Source: Paracoccaceae bacterium
Lineage (GTDB): Bacteria; Pseudomonadota; Alphaproteobacteria; Rhodobacterales; Rhodobacteraceae
DNA: 24,532 nucleotides
Direction: 5' to 3'
NCBI GenBank assembly: GCA_007129775.1
Contig: SKUV01000389.1
Coordinates: forward strand, 1 to 24,532
Shown piece after piece: positions 16,940-24,130 of the stretch (the stretch's first letter is position 1; the number at the start of each line of letters is the position of its first letter). The notes beneath the pieces were generated by a model that had not been told where the DNA came from, did not search any database, and worked only from the letters and a program-made list of their open reading frames with translations. Both the position numbers and the translations under genes were made by a program.

Positions 16940-16986
16940 GTCACGCTGTCCTGCGTGACTATAGGCAAGCGCCGCCAGCGCGTCCA
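16940..16986 (-). promoter_or_regulatory. Promoter and palindrome upstream of the GntR gene
   Basis: On the minus strand TGGACG (plus 16981-16986), a 17-base spacer and TATAGT (plus 16958-16963) form a reasonable promoter. Directly after it lies a perfect 7-bp inverted repeat, GTCACGC/GCGTGAC (16940-16946 and 16953-16959), ending just before the ribosome site. This placement suits an autorepression operator or a 5' UTR hairpin. Confidence 0.5.
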
Positions 16987-17010
16987 TCCGGACGACACGG
17001 CCAACCCGTC

Positions 17011-17757
17011 TCAGCCCAGCCGCGCCGCCAGCGCCGGGGCGCAGCGGGCAAGGTTGGCGCCGGGCCCGAGACCCAGTTCGGACAGCAGCCACCACGCACA
17101 GCACAGATTCGACGACAGAAACGGCAGACGCCCGCCCTCTGCCCCGAAGCGCAAGCTCGCCGGGACGGTCAGCATACCCGTTCCGGTCATCACCACCGCA
17201 TCGCAGCCGCCACCATCGACCCGTTCCAGCGCCGCGGCGACCTCGTCGGTGGTCAGGTCATAGGCGCGGAATTCCTCGGAAATGGTGACGATCTGCGCCA
17301 CGTCCAGCCCCGCGGCCTGCCAGAAGGTCGCCGCACGCTCGGTCAACCATTCCGGATAGGGCGAAACCAGCGCGATCCGCGCCGCACCCAAAACGCCAAG
17401 CGCGCGCAGGATCGCAAGGCTCGCCGTGGCGACGGGATAGCCCGCCTCCAGCGACAGCACCCGACATTGCTCCGCATCGCCTTTCGGCATCATGCGATAA
17501 CTCGGCCCCGTCAGCCCGACGACACCCGCAGCCATGCCCAGCGCGCCGAAACCGGTGAACCCCGGGCCATAAAGATCGGGATAGGCAAGGTTGCGCTCGT
17601 CCAGCGATGTGCCCGGCATGACCGGCAGGCGAGCCACATGCAGCCCAACCGCCTCGGGCAACAGGAAGCGCAATTCCGGTTCCACCGTCGGGTTGGCGGA
17701 AGGCACCAGCACCGACACCCGCGCAGTGGGCTGCAGCAGGGCAGCATCGACCGTCAT
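17011..17757 (-). CDS. Asp/Glu racemase-superfamily protein (maleate isomerase/arylmalonate decarboxylase-like)
   Basis: A 248-residue protein. The N-terminal VSVLVPSANPTVEPELRFLL (14-33) is the hallmark of the maleate isomerase/arylmalonate decarboxylase group. The family uses two cysteines (racemases, maleate isomerase) or one (arylmalonate decarboxylase, Gly in place of the first). Here the first site reads VVGLTGPSYRM with Gly84, as in the decarboxylase, while the second reads VVMTGTGMLTV with Gly192 where a Cys is expected. Cys219 and Cys220 lie further on (SSNLCCAW). The chemistry is therefore uncertain. Its start overlaps the FAD monooxygenase stop by ATGA, so both act in one pathway. 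Confidence 0.82.
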   Translation of the reverse strand: MTVDAALLQPTARVSVLVPSANPTVEPELRFLLPEAVGLHVARLPVMPGTSLDERNLAYPDLYGPGFTGFGALGMAAGVVGLTGPSYRMMPKGDAEQCRVLSLEAGYPVATASLAILRALGVLGAARIALVSPYPEWLTERAATFWQAAGLDVAQIVTISEEFRAYDLTTDEVAAALERVDGGGCDAVVMTGTGMLTVPASLRFGAEGGRLPFLSSNLCCAWWLLSELGLGPGANLARCAPALAARLG

Positions 17758-18959
17758 TGCGCAGCCTCCCGCAGGCGCCCGCGCGGCGGGGCCATGTCGA
17801 GCATCGCCGCCCTTACCAGCATCTCGCGCGTGCGCCCCGGGTCGACCGCCATGGCCTGCACCTGCGCCAGCCAGTCGGCGCCGCCGGTCACCGCGCGGTC
17901 AGTGCGCGGCAAAAGCTCCTCTTCCGCCACCCGGCGCCGCGCCCGCGCGGCCTCCTGCGCCAGCGCCGGCCGCCCCTCGGTCAGAGCATCGGCAATCGCG
18001 CCCCCGATCGCATAGGCATCGTGGATCCCGCAGTTCATGTTCATCCCTCCGCGCGTATTCGTCAGATGCAGCGCATCGCCGATCAGGAACACCCGCGCCC
18101 CGCCATGCCCGGCCGCCAGCATTCGCCGCGCGCCGTAGATATCGAACTCGCGCAGGGTCAGCGGGCCGGCAAGCTGGGGGATGTAGCGGCGCACCTCGGG
18201 CATGTACCATTCCGGGCGAATGATCTTTTCTCGGTCGAAACCGGGGCTGAGGCGGATGATCACCCGCCAGCAATCGGGCATCTGCAACAGGCTGATGGAG
18301 CGGCCGTCCGGCCCGAAGATATAGCTGATCTGGCCCAGCCCCGGCAGCACCGCGGCCAGATCGTCAGTCACGACCAGCCGCAGCACCTGCCCGGGGTAAT
18401 CGTGCCCCTCCATCCCGAGGCCCAGCGCCGCGCGAACCGCGCTATGGGCGCCATCGGCAGCCAGCACGTACTCGGCGGCGACCTTCCGCAGGCTGCCGTC
18501 GGGCGTTCGGCAGGTCACGGTGACGGCGCCTTGCCCCTCTGCCAGCACCTCGAAGGCCCAGCCGAAACGCAGATCGGCCGAAGGCATCTGTTGCAGCCGC
18601 TCCAGCAGCAGCGCAGTCAGCACCGATTGCTCCAGATGCAGCCGGTGCGGACAGGGGGTCTGGCCTTGCAGCAAATCAAGGTCGAATTGCGCCAGCACCG
18701 CGCCATCGGCGTTGCGATACTGGATTCGCTCCACGATCCGGCCGCGCGCGAGCATCTCGTCGAGCACCCCCAGTTCGCCGAGGATCTCCAGTGTCGGCGG
18801 ATGGAAGGTGGATGCCTTGGAGGCCTTGCTGAGACCGTCGCGCTTTTCCAGCAAGAGGCAATCTACCCCCAGCCCGGCCAGACAGGCGGCGGCAGCCATG
18901 CCCACCGGCCCCGCACCCACAACGATGACCTGCCTGCGCTCCATTCCGGCCCTCTGCAT
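17754..18959 (-). CDS. FAD-dependent aromatic monooxygenase (group A, PHBH/MhpA-like)
   Basis: A 401-residue flavoprotein hydroxylase. The Rossmann motif is GAGPVG (15-20) with Glu38 ending the second strand, the DG motif VLAADGAHSAVR is at 165-175, and the GD motif FLIGDALHLTNTRGGMNMN is at 291-309. These are the three fingerprints of NAD(P)H-dependent flavoprotein hydroxylases acting on phenols or hydroxypyridines. SKASTFHPPTLEILGELGV is typical of the MhpA-like branch. ATG 18959 has GGAAGGG about 6 bases upstream; ATG 18944, giving MERRQVIVVGAG, has AGAGG and is nearly as good. It leads the two-gene unit with the racemase-like gene. It may hydroxylate or open the ring of the pathway substrate. 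Confidence 0.9.
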   Translation of the reverse strand: MQRAGMERRQVIVVGAGPVGMAAAACLAGLGVDCLLLEKRDGLSKASKASTFHPPTLEILGELGVLDEMLARGRIVERIQYRNADGAVLAQFDLDLLQGQTPCPHRLHLEQSVLTALLLERLQQMPSADLRFGWAFEVLAEGQGAVTVTCRTPDGSLRKVAAEYVLAADGAHSAVRAALGLGMEGHDYPGQVLRLVVTDDLAAVLPGLGQISYIFGPDGRSISLLQMPDCWRVIIRLSPGFDREKIIRPEWYMPEVRRYIPQLAGPLTLREFDIYGARRMLAAGHGGARVFLIGDALHLTNTRGGMNMNCGIHDAYAIGGAIADALTEGRPALAQEAARARRRVAEEELLPRTDRAVTGGADWLAQVQAMAVDPGRTREMLVRAAMLDMAPPRGRLREAAQ

Positions 18960-18996
18960 TCGCGCCCTTCCGGTTCAATTCCTGCAGTAGTTTTAT

Positions 18997-19028
18997 GTTT
19001 GATACAAGATACGTTTGTTATCCGATAC
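18997..19028. repeat. Tandem 16-bp direct repeat in the divergent promoter region
   Basis: GTTTGATACAAGATAC (18997-19012) is followed directly by GTTTGTTATCCGATAC (19013-19028), with 12 of 16 positions identical. It lies between the divergent FAD monooxygenase and carboxymuconolactone decarboxylase-like genes, in an AT-rich patch. A TTGATA hexamer lies within the first unit. It is probably a regulator binding site or spacer of divergent promoters. Confidence 0.5.
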
Positions 19029-19123
19029 GCGTGTCGGGCGGTCCGGCCCCGCATGTTTGCGGTCGGGCTTGCCACCTTCCGGCCGATCCGCCACCTTGGC
19101 GGCGAATTGCAACGGGAGCCTTC

Positions 19124-19681
19124 ATGTCGAACGAAACGCCCTGCCCGCCCATCGCCGATGCCGAATGGCCGCAGGAACTGGATCATCTGCGCGGCGGTTT
19201 CGCCACCCGGCTGAACGTCTACCGGGTCATGGCCCATCACCCCGATCTGCTGGCCGCATGGGCGCCGCTCCGCGGCCATGTGGTGCAAGGCAGCGCGCTG
19301 GGGCAGGCGTTTTCGGAGATCGTGATCCTGCGCACAGGCCATCGGCTGGGCTCTGCCTATGAATGGGCGCATCATGTGTCGCGGGCGCGGGCGCTGGGGC
19401 TGAGCGATGCGCGGATCGCCAGCATCGCGGGGCCGCTGTCGGGCATGACGGAAGATGACGCGGCGCTCGCCGGGGCGGTGGATGCGCTTTTCGACGCCCA
19501 TCGCCTTGCACCGGGGCAGGAGCGCGATCTGGCAGAGCGTTTCGGGCGCAAGGCCGTGTTCGATCTGGTCGCCACCGTGGCCTTCTATTCCACGCTGGGA
19601 TACCTGCTGAACACCTACACCCCGCCGCTGGACACCGACATTGCCGAAGAGCTTGCCGCCCGCCCGCTGGACCCGGGCTGA
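19124..19681 (+). CDS. Carboxymuconolactone decarboxylase/AhpD-fold protein
   Basis: A 185-residue protein of the carboxymuconolactone decarboxylase family. The segment SEIVILRTGHRLGSAYEWAHHVSRARALGLSDARI (about 64-98) is the family core. It has the Glu-x-x-His-His pattern (Glu80, His83, His84) of the decarboxylase-like branch and lacks the CxxC of AhpD peroxidases. VATVAFYSTLGYLLNTY is the typical C-terminal helix. ATG 19124 has GGGAG 5 bases upstream; the frame is open further 5' but without family sequence. It is divergent from the FAD monooxygenase and likely acts with it. It converges on dnaB. Confidence 0.88.
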   Translation: MSNETPCPPIADAEWPQELDHLRGGFATRLNVYRVMAHHPDLLAAWAPLRGHVVQGSALGQAFSEIVILRTGHRLGSAYEWAHHVSRARALGLSDARIASIAGPLSGMTEDDAALAGAVDALFDAHRLAPGQERDLAERFGRKAVFDLVATVAFYSTLGYLLNTYTPPLDTDIAEELAARPLDPG

Positions 19682-19699
19682 TGGCGCACGACACGTGCC

Positions 19700-21193
19700 T
19701 TAGAAACCGGGGTCGGCGCCTTCCTGCCACGCCTTCACGAGATTTCCGAACCGGGTGAAGCGGCCCTCGAAGGCCAATTCCACGCTGCCGATGGGACCGT
19801 GGCGCTGCTTGCCGATGATCACCTCGGCGCGGCCATGCACGGCCTCCATCGCGGCCTGCCACTGTGCCATCTTTTCCAGATCGTGGTCACCGGGTTTCTC
19901 GCGCTCGCGGTAATACTCCTCGCGATAGACGAACATCACCACATCGGCATCCTGCTCGATGGAGCCGGATTCGCGCAGATCGGCCAGTTGCGGGCGTTTG
20001 TCCTCGCGGTTCTCCACCTGCCGCGACAATTGCGACAGGGCGATGACAGGAATATCCAGTTCCTTGGCGATGGCCTTGAGGCCCTGCGTGATCTCCGACA
20101 CTTCGTTGACACGGTTCTCCGACCGGCCGGATCCGCGCAGAAGCTGCAGGTAGTCGATGAACAGCACGTCCAGCCCATGGGTCCGCTTCAGCCTGCGCGC
20201 CCGGGCCGCCACCTGCCCGATCGGCAGGGCGGGCGTGTCATCGATGTATAGCGGGCAGGATTCCAGTTCCTTGGCGGCCTCGACCAGCCGGCGAAACTCT
20301 CCCTCCGTCATGTCGCCGCGCCTGATCTGCTCGCTCGGCACCTCGGCCGCTTCCGACAGGATCCGCGCGGCAAGCTGTTCGGCCGACATCTCGAGGCTGA
20401 AGAAGCCGACGACACCGCCGTTCACTGCCCCCTCGATGCCCGAAGGCAGGGTTCCCTTGCGATAGCTGCGAGCGATGGAAAAGGCCATGTTGGTCGCCAG
20501 CGAGGTCTTTCCCATGGAAGGCCGACCGGCAAGAATCAGAAGGTCCGAGCGGTGCAGCCCGCCCAGCTTGCGGTCCAGATCGATCAGCCCGGTCGAGACC
20601 CCGGCCAGCCCGCCATCGCGCTGATAGGCCGCCGCGGCCACATTGACCGCATCGGTCACTGCCTTCAGGAACGACTGAAAGCCGCGCGCAGCGTGGCCCT
20701 GCTCGCCCAACTGATAAAGCCGCTGCTCTGCATCCACGATCTGGTCGCGGGGCTCGACATCCACCTCCATCGTCGCTGCGCGGCTGGTGATATCGCGCCC
20801 CAGCGCCATCAGATCGCGCCTGATCGCCAGATCCTGAATCATCTGGGCGTAATCCCGCGCGGCGTAGGCCGAAATCGCCGCCCCGGCCAGCCGCACCAGA
20901 TAGGCCGGCCCGCCAAGCGCCTTGAGTCCCTCGTCCTCTTCCAGAAACGCCTTGAGCGTGACCGGAGAGGCCAGCGCATTCTTCTGGATCCGCGCCGCGG
21001 CGATCTCGTAGATGCGGGCATGCAGCGGTTCGAAAAAATGCTCGGGCTTCACGATCGGGCTGACACGGTCATAGACATCGTTGTTTGTCAGAATCGCCCC
21101 CAGCAATTGCTGTTCGGCCTCGATGTTATGGGGCAGGTTCTCGGGCTCCTGCGCCGGCTGGGCCTGTGTGGCGATGCTGCGAACCTCGGTCAC
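19700..21193 (-). CDS. dnaB: Replicative DNA helicase DnaB
   Basis: A 497-residue hexameric 5'-3' helicase that unwinds DNA at the replication fork. The N-terminal domain (about 20-125) begins LPHNIEAEQQLLGAIL. The RecA-like C-terminal domain has Walker A GRPSMGKT (223-230), SLEMSAEQL (266-274), Walker B VLFIDYLQLL (343-352) and QLSRQVENREDKRPQLADLR. GTG 21193 is chosen because conserved sequence begins soon after and GGCAGG lies upstream; no good ATG is near. The dnaB gene stands alone here. Confidence 0.96.
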   Translation of the reverse strand: MTEVRSIATQAQPAQEPENLPHNIEAEQQLLGAILTNNDVYDRVSPIVKPEHFFEPLHARIYEIAAARIQKNALASPVTLKAFLEEDEGLKALGGPAYLVRLAGAAISAYAARDYAQMIQDLAIRRDLMALGRDITSRAATMEVDVEPRDQIVDAEQRLYQLGEQGHAARGFQSFLKAVTDAVNVAAAAYQRDGGLAGVSTGLIDLDRKLGGLHRSDLLILAGRPSMGKTSLATNMAFSIARSYRKGTLPSGIEGAVNGGVVGFFSLEMSAEQLAARILSEAAEVPSEQIRRGDMTEGEFRRLVEAAKELESCPLYIDDTPALPIGQVAARARRLKRTHGLDVLFIDYLQLLRGSGRSENRVNEVSEITQGLKAIAKELDIPVIALSQLSRQVENREDKRPQLADLRESGSIEQDADVVMFVYREEYYREREKPGDHDLEKMAQWQAAMEAVHGRAEVIIGKQRHGPIGSVELAFEGRFTRFGNLVKAWQEGADPGF

Positions 21194-21261
21194 CTGCCTG
21201 CCTTTCGTTGAAATGCACCTCAGGGGCGAGGGTGTGCCCGATCCCGCGCACGGCGTCAAAA

Positions 21262-21349
21262 TGTATAACTCTGTGGATGACCGCTGCGCCACCACATGTT
21301 GCGCTGCGCAGTCACAACGCGTCAACATCCATGCGTAAAATAGCTATTT
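21262..21349 (-). promoter_or_regulatory. dnaB upstream region: -10-like element, DnaA-box-like site and AT palindrome
   Basis: In the gap before dnaB the minus strand shows TATACA (plus 21262-21267), a possible -10 element without a clear -35. TCATCCACA (plus 21272-21280) differs from the DnaA box TTATCCACA at one position. A perfect 12-bp palindrome AAATAGCTATTT lies at 21338-21349, unusual in this GC-rich sequence. Together they suggest regulation of dnaB, but each is weak alone. Confidence 0.35.
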
Positions 21350-21372
21350 CTGATAACCGCCGATTGCGCATG

Positions 21373-21403
21373 CAGGGCGGCGCGCCAAAGCGCCAACGCC
21401 CTG
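21373..21403 (-). terminator. Hairpin downstream of methylsuccinyl-CoA dehydrogenase
   Basis: CAGGGC (21373-21378) pairs with GCCCTG (21398-21403), and inside it GGCGC (21379-21383) pairs with GCGCC (21390-21394), with a 3-base bulge. It lies 31 bases past the stop codon of the minus-strand dehydrogenase gene. No U-run follows, so it is a possible but not classical intrinsic terminator. Confidence 0.35.
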
Positions 21404-21433
21404 TATCCGAAGCGAAAGCGACGGCCCGAGGGT

Positions 21434-23122
21434 TTATCCCAGCAGCCGGCGGGCGATCACCTGCGCCTGAATCTCCGCAGCACCTTCGAAGATATTCAGG
21501 ATCCGCGAATCGCACAGCACCCGGCTGATCGGGTATTCCAGCGCAAAGCCGTTGCCGCCGTGGATCTGCAGGCTGTTGTCCGCCGCGGCCCATGCCACAC
21601 GCGCAGCCAGAAGTTTCGCCATCCCGGCTTCCAGATCGCAGCGCCGGTCGGCGTCCTTTTCCCGGGCGCTGAAATAGGTCAGTTGACGGGCAACCATGAT
21701 TTCCACCGCCATCATCGCCAGTTTCGACGCGACGCGCGGAAACTCCACAAGCGCCCGGCCGAACTGCCGGCGCTCGGTCGCATAGCCCAGCCCCAGTTCC
21801 AGCGCGTTCTGCGCCACCCCGACTGCCCGCGCGGCGGTCTGGATGCGGGCGCTTTCGAAGGTCTGCATCAGTTGCTTGAAACCCTGACCCTCAACCCCGC
21901 CCAGCAGGTTTTCGGCCGCGACCTCGAAGCCGTCGAAGCCGATCTCGTATTCCTTCATCCCGCGATAGCCCAAAACCTCGATCTCGCCGCCGCTCATGCC
22001 TGGCACGGGAAAGGGCTCTGCATCGGTGCCGGGGGTCTTTTCGGCCAGAAACATCGAGAGGCCGCGGTAATCGGTGCTTTGCGGATCGGTCCGCGCCAGC
22101 AGCGTCATCACATGGGTGCGCGCGGCATGGGTGATCCACGTTTTGTTGCCGGTGACGCGATAGCTCTCGCCCTCCCGCACGGCACGCGTGCGCAGCGCGC
22201 CGAGGTCCGATCCGGTGTTTGGTTCGGTGAAGACGGCGGTGGGCAGAATCTCGCCGCTCGCAAGCCCCGGTAGCCAGCGTTCCTTCTGCGCGTCGGTCCC
22301 GCCGCCAAGGATCAGTTCCGCCGCGATCTCCGTCCTTGTGCCGAGGCTGCCGACACCGATATAGCCGCGCGACAATTCCTCCGAAACCACCACCATCGAC
22401 AGTTTCGACATGCCGAGCCCGCCGAGGTTTTCCGGAATCGTCAGGCCAAAGACCCCCATCTCGGCCAGTTCGTCGATCACGTCCAGGGGGATCAGTTCGT
22501 CCTTCAGGTGCCAGTCATGGGCATGCGGAACGATCCGGTCATCGCAATAGCGGCGGAACTGCTCGCGGATCATGTCAAGCTCGTCGTCGAGTCCCGTCGC
22601 GCCGAAGGTGGCGCGAGCACGATCCTGCTGCATCAGGGTGACAAGCCGGCGTCGCGCCTCGTCAGTATTGCCGCGCTGCGTCAATATCTGCACCTCGGGG
22701 GTGATCAGCGCCGCGACCTGCTCGGGTGCAAGCCCCATGTCCTGCGGGCGCATGATCTCGCCCTGGCTCATGGGGATGCCGCCCGCAAGCTGCGCGAGGT
22801 ATTCGCCAAAGGCAATCTGCTGGATCAGCGCCTCCATCTCGCCAAATGCGCCCGCGGCCGACAGCTGTTCGGCCCAGCCCTGCATCTGGCGCAGCGCTTC
22901 GGCACAGGTCGCGGTCCATGCCAGCCCGTGCGCGGCGGTCTGGTGCGCATCGAGCCGCGCCACGGACAGCCGCCCCCCTTCGACCACCTTGCCCCGGACA
23001 GTCTGCACCGCCGCGTCGAGATACGCATGCACCGCAGGGATCGCAGCACCGGTCAGCGTCAGCAGATCGGGCAACAGCGCATCTGCCGCGTCGCGGGGCA
23101 TCGTCTGGCCATCATGGGGCAT
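21434..23122 (-). CDS. mcd: (2S)-methylsuccinyl-CoA dehydrogenase
   Basis: A 562-residue FAD acyl-CoA dehydrogenase that oxidises (2S)-methylsuccinyl-CoA to mesaconyl-CoA in the ethylmalonyl-CoA pathway of acetyl-CoA assimilation. The assignment rests on the long N-terminal extension (about 1-170) before the standard fold, a known trait of Mcd. The fold then shows FGLTIPENLGGLGMSKLSMV, AVFTEPNTGSDLGALRTRA (FAD/substrate loop), ERRQFGRALVEFP, and the C-terminal SRILNIFEGAAEIQ, whose Glu546 is in the position of the catalytic base. ATG 23122 has AAGGAG just upstream. It is divergent from the TSUP permease gene and probably monocistronic. Confidence 0.9.
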   Translation of the reverse strand: MPHDGQTMPRDAADALLPDLLTLTGAAIPAVHAYLDAAVQTVRGKVVEGGRLSVARLDAHQTAAHGLAWTATCAEALRQMQGWAEQLSAAGAFGEMEALIQQIAFGEYLAQLAGGIPMSQGEIMRPQDMGLAPEQVAALITPEVQILTQRGNTDEARRRLVTLMQQDRARATFGATGLDDELDMIREQFRRYCDDRIVPHAHDWHLKDELIPLDVIDELAEMGVFGLTIPENLGGLGMSKLSMVVVSEELSRGYIGVGSLGTRTEIAAELILGGGTDAQKERWLPGLASGEILPTAVFTEPNTGSDLGALRTRAVREGESYRVTGNKTWITHAARTHVMTLLARTDPQSTDYRGLSMFLAEKTPGTDAEPFPVPGMSGGEIEVLGYRGMKEYEIGFDGFEVAAENLLGGVEGQGFKQLMQTFESARIQTAARAVGVAQNALELGLGYATERRQFGRALVEFPRVASKLAMMAVEIMVARQLTYFSAREKDADRRCDLEAGMAKLLAARVAWAAADNSLQIHGGNGFALEYPISRVLCDSRILNIFEGAAEIQAQVIARRLLG

Positions 23123-23293
23123 GAAATTCTCCTTCGCCTAGTGTGGCGGAGATAGGGCTTTTGCAGGTGCGGCGCAACAAAAATTCTCTCTGCGCGCTTC
23201 TGACGAAGGAAAATGTCGCGCCCATCACACCCCTTCCCCCGCCTGGCCCGTCGGGGTAAGCCAGAACACCCGAAGGCCGAGACGGACAGAGCG

Positions 23294-24067
23294 ATGATCG
23301 AGGCAATCTCTGCCGGGCTGCCGGCCTGGGCGCTGGTTCTGGCCATGGCGATCACGCTCTTTGCCGGGTTCGTCAAGGGCACCATCGGCTTCGCGATGCC
23401 CATGATCATGATCTCGTTCTTCGGGTCGTTCATGTCACCGACCATGGCGCTGGCCGGACTTATCCTGCCGACGCTGGTGACCAACGTACAGCAGGCGTTC
23501 CGCTTCGGCCTGCTGTCGTTTCTGGACGCCGCGCGCCGATACTGGCGCCTGATCGTCGCGGTGATCGTCTGCATCGTGATTTCGGCGCAATTCGTGATGG
23601 CCGTTCCGCAGCGCCTGCTGCTGGCGGCGCTCGGCGTGTCGGTCTGCCTCTTTGCAGGGGTGCAGCTGCTGGGACGCAGCCTCGCTCTGCCGATCGAGAA
23701 CCGCAACCGCGCGGAATGGGCGTTGGGGATTGTCGGCGGGCTTTACGGCGGGGTTTCGGGGGTGTGGGGGCCACCGGTTCTGGTCTATCTTCTGTCGATC
23801 CGCGCGCAGATGCGCGAACTCGTTCTCGTGCAGGGGGTGATCTTCCTGCTTGGCGCAGTGGTGCTGACGGCGGCACATCTGCAATCGGGGGTGCTCAACG
23901 CACAGACGCTGCCGTTTTCGGCCGCACTGATCGTGCCCGGGGTTGTGGGCATGCTGATCGGCTTTCGGCTGCAGGACAGGCTCGATCCGGAAAGGTTCCG
24001 ATGGTGGACCCTGTTTCTGCTGCTGCTGACGGGGCTGAACCTGCTGCGCCGGGCGCTGACCGGTTAG
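23294..24067 (+). CDS. TSUP-family membrane permease (TauE/SafE)
   Basis: A 257-residue protein with seven or eight hydrophobic helices. It carries the two family repeats beginning with small-residue motifs: AGFVKGTIGFAMPMIMI (about 18-34) and GGLYGGVSGVWGPPVLVYL (about 150-168). Such permeases move sulfite, sulfoacetate, other organosulfur compounds or organic anions. ATG 23294 is chosen because TM1 follows at once; upstream in-frame residues are charged and Pro-rich. The ribosome site is weak. No sulfur-metabolism gene lies nearby, so the substrate is open. Confidence 0.88.
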   Translation: MIEAISAGLPAWALVLAMAITLFAGFVKGTIGFAMPMIMISFFGSFMSPTMALAGLILPTLVTNVQQAFRFGLLSFLDAARRYWRLIVAVIVCIVISAQFVMAVPQRLLLAALGVSVCLFAGVQLLGRSLALPIENRNRAEWALGIVGGLYGGVSGVWGPPVLVYLLSIRAQMRELVLVQGVIFLLGAVVLTAAHLQSGVLNAQTLPFSAALIVPGVVGMLIGFRLQDRLDPERFRWWTLFLLLLTGLNLLRRALTG

Positions 24068-24130
24068 GCGGCGCACCCGCGCCGGTTTCTGGACAGTTTC
24101 ATGTCCCGCAATCCCGCGCTAAGGAGCCGC

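Noticed and set aside
9637..19681. Mobile-element origin of the catabolic island
   Set aside because: No transposase, integrase, tRNA, flanking direct repeats or clear base-composition change was seen at either edge.
19686..19698. GCACG-ACA-CGTGC hairpin between the convergent CMD-like and dnaB genes
   Set aside because: The stem is only 5 bp with a 3-base loop and has no T-run; too weak to call a terminator.
23123..23293. Possible TTTGCAAA-type (PccR/RamB-like) site upstream of mcd
   Set aside because: Only a partial half-site (CTGCAAAAG on the minus strand) is present, without the second copy needed for such operators.
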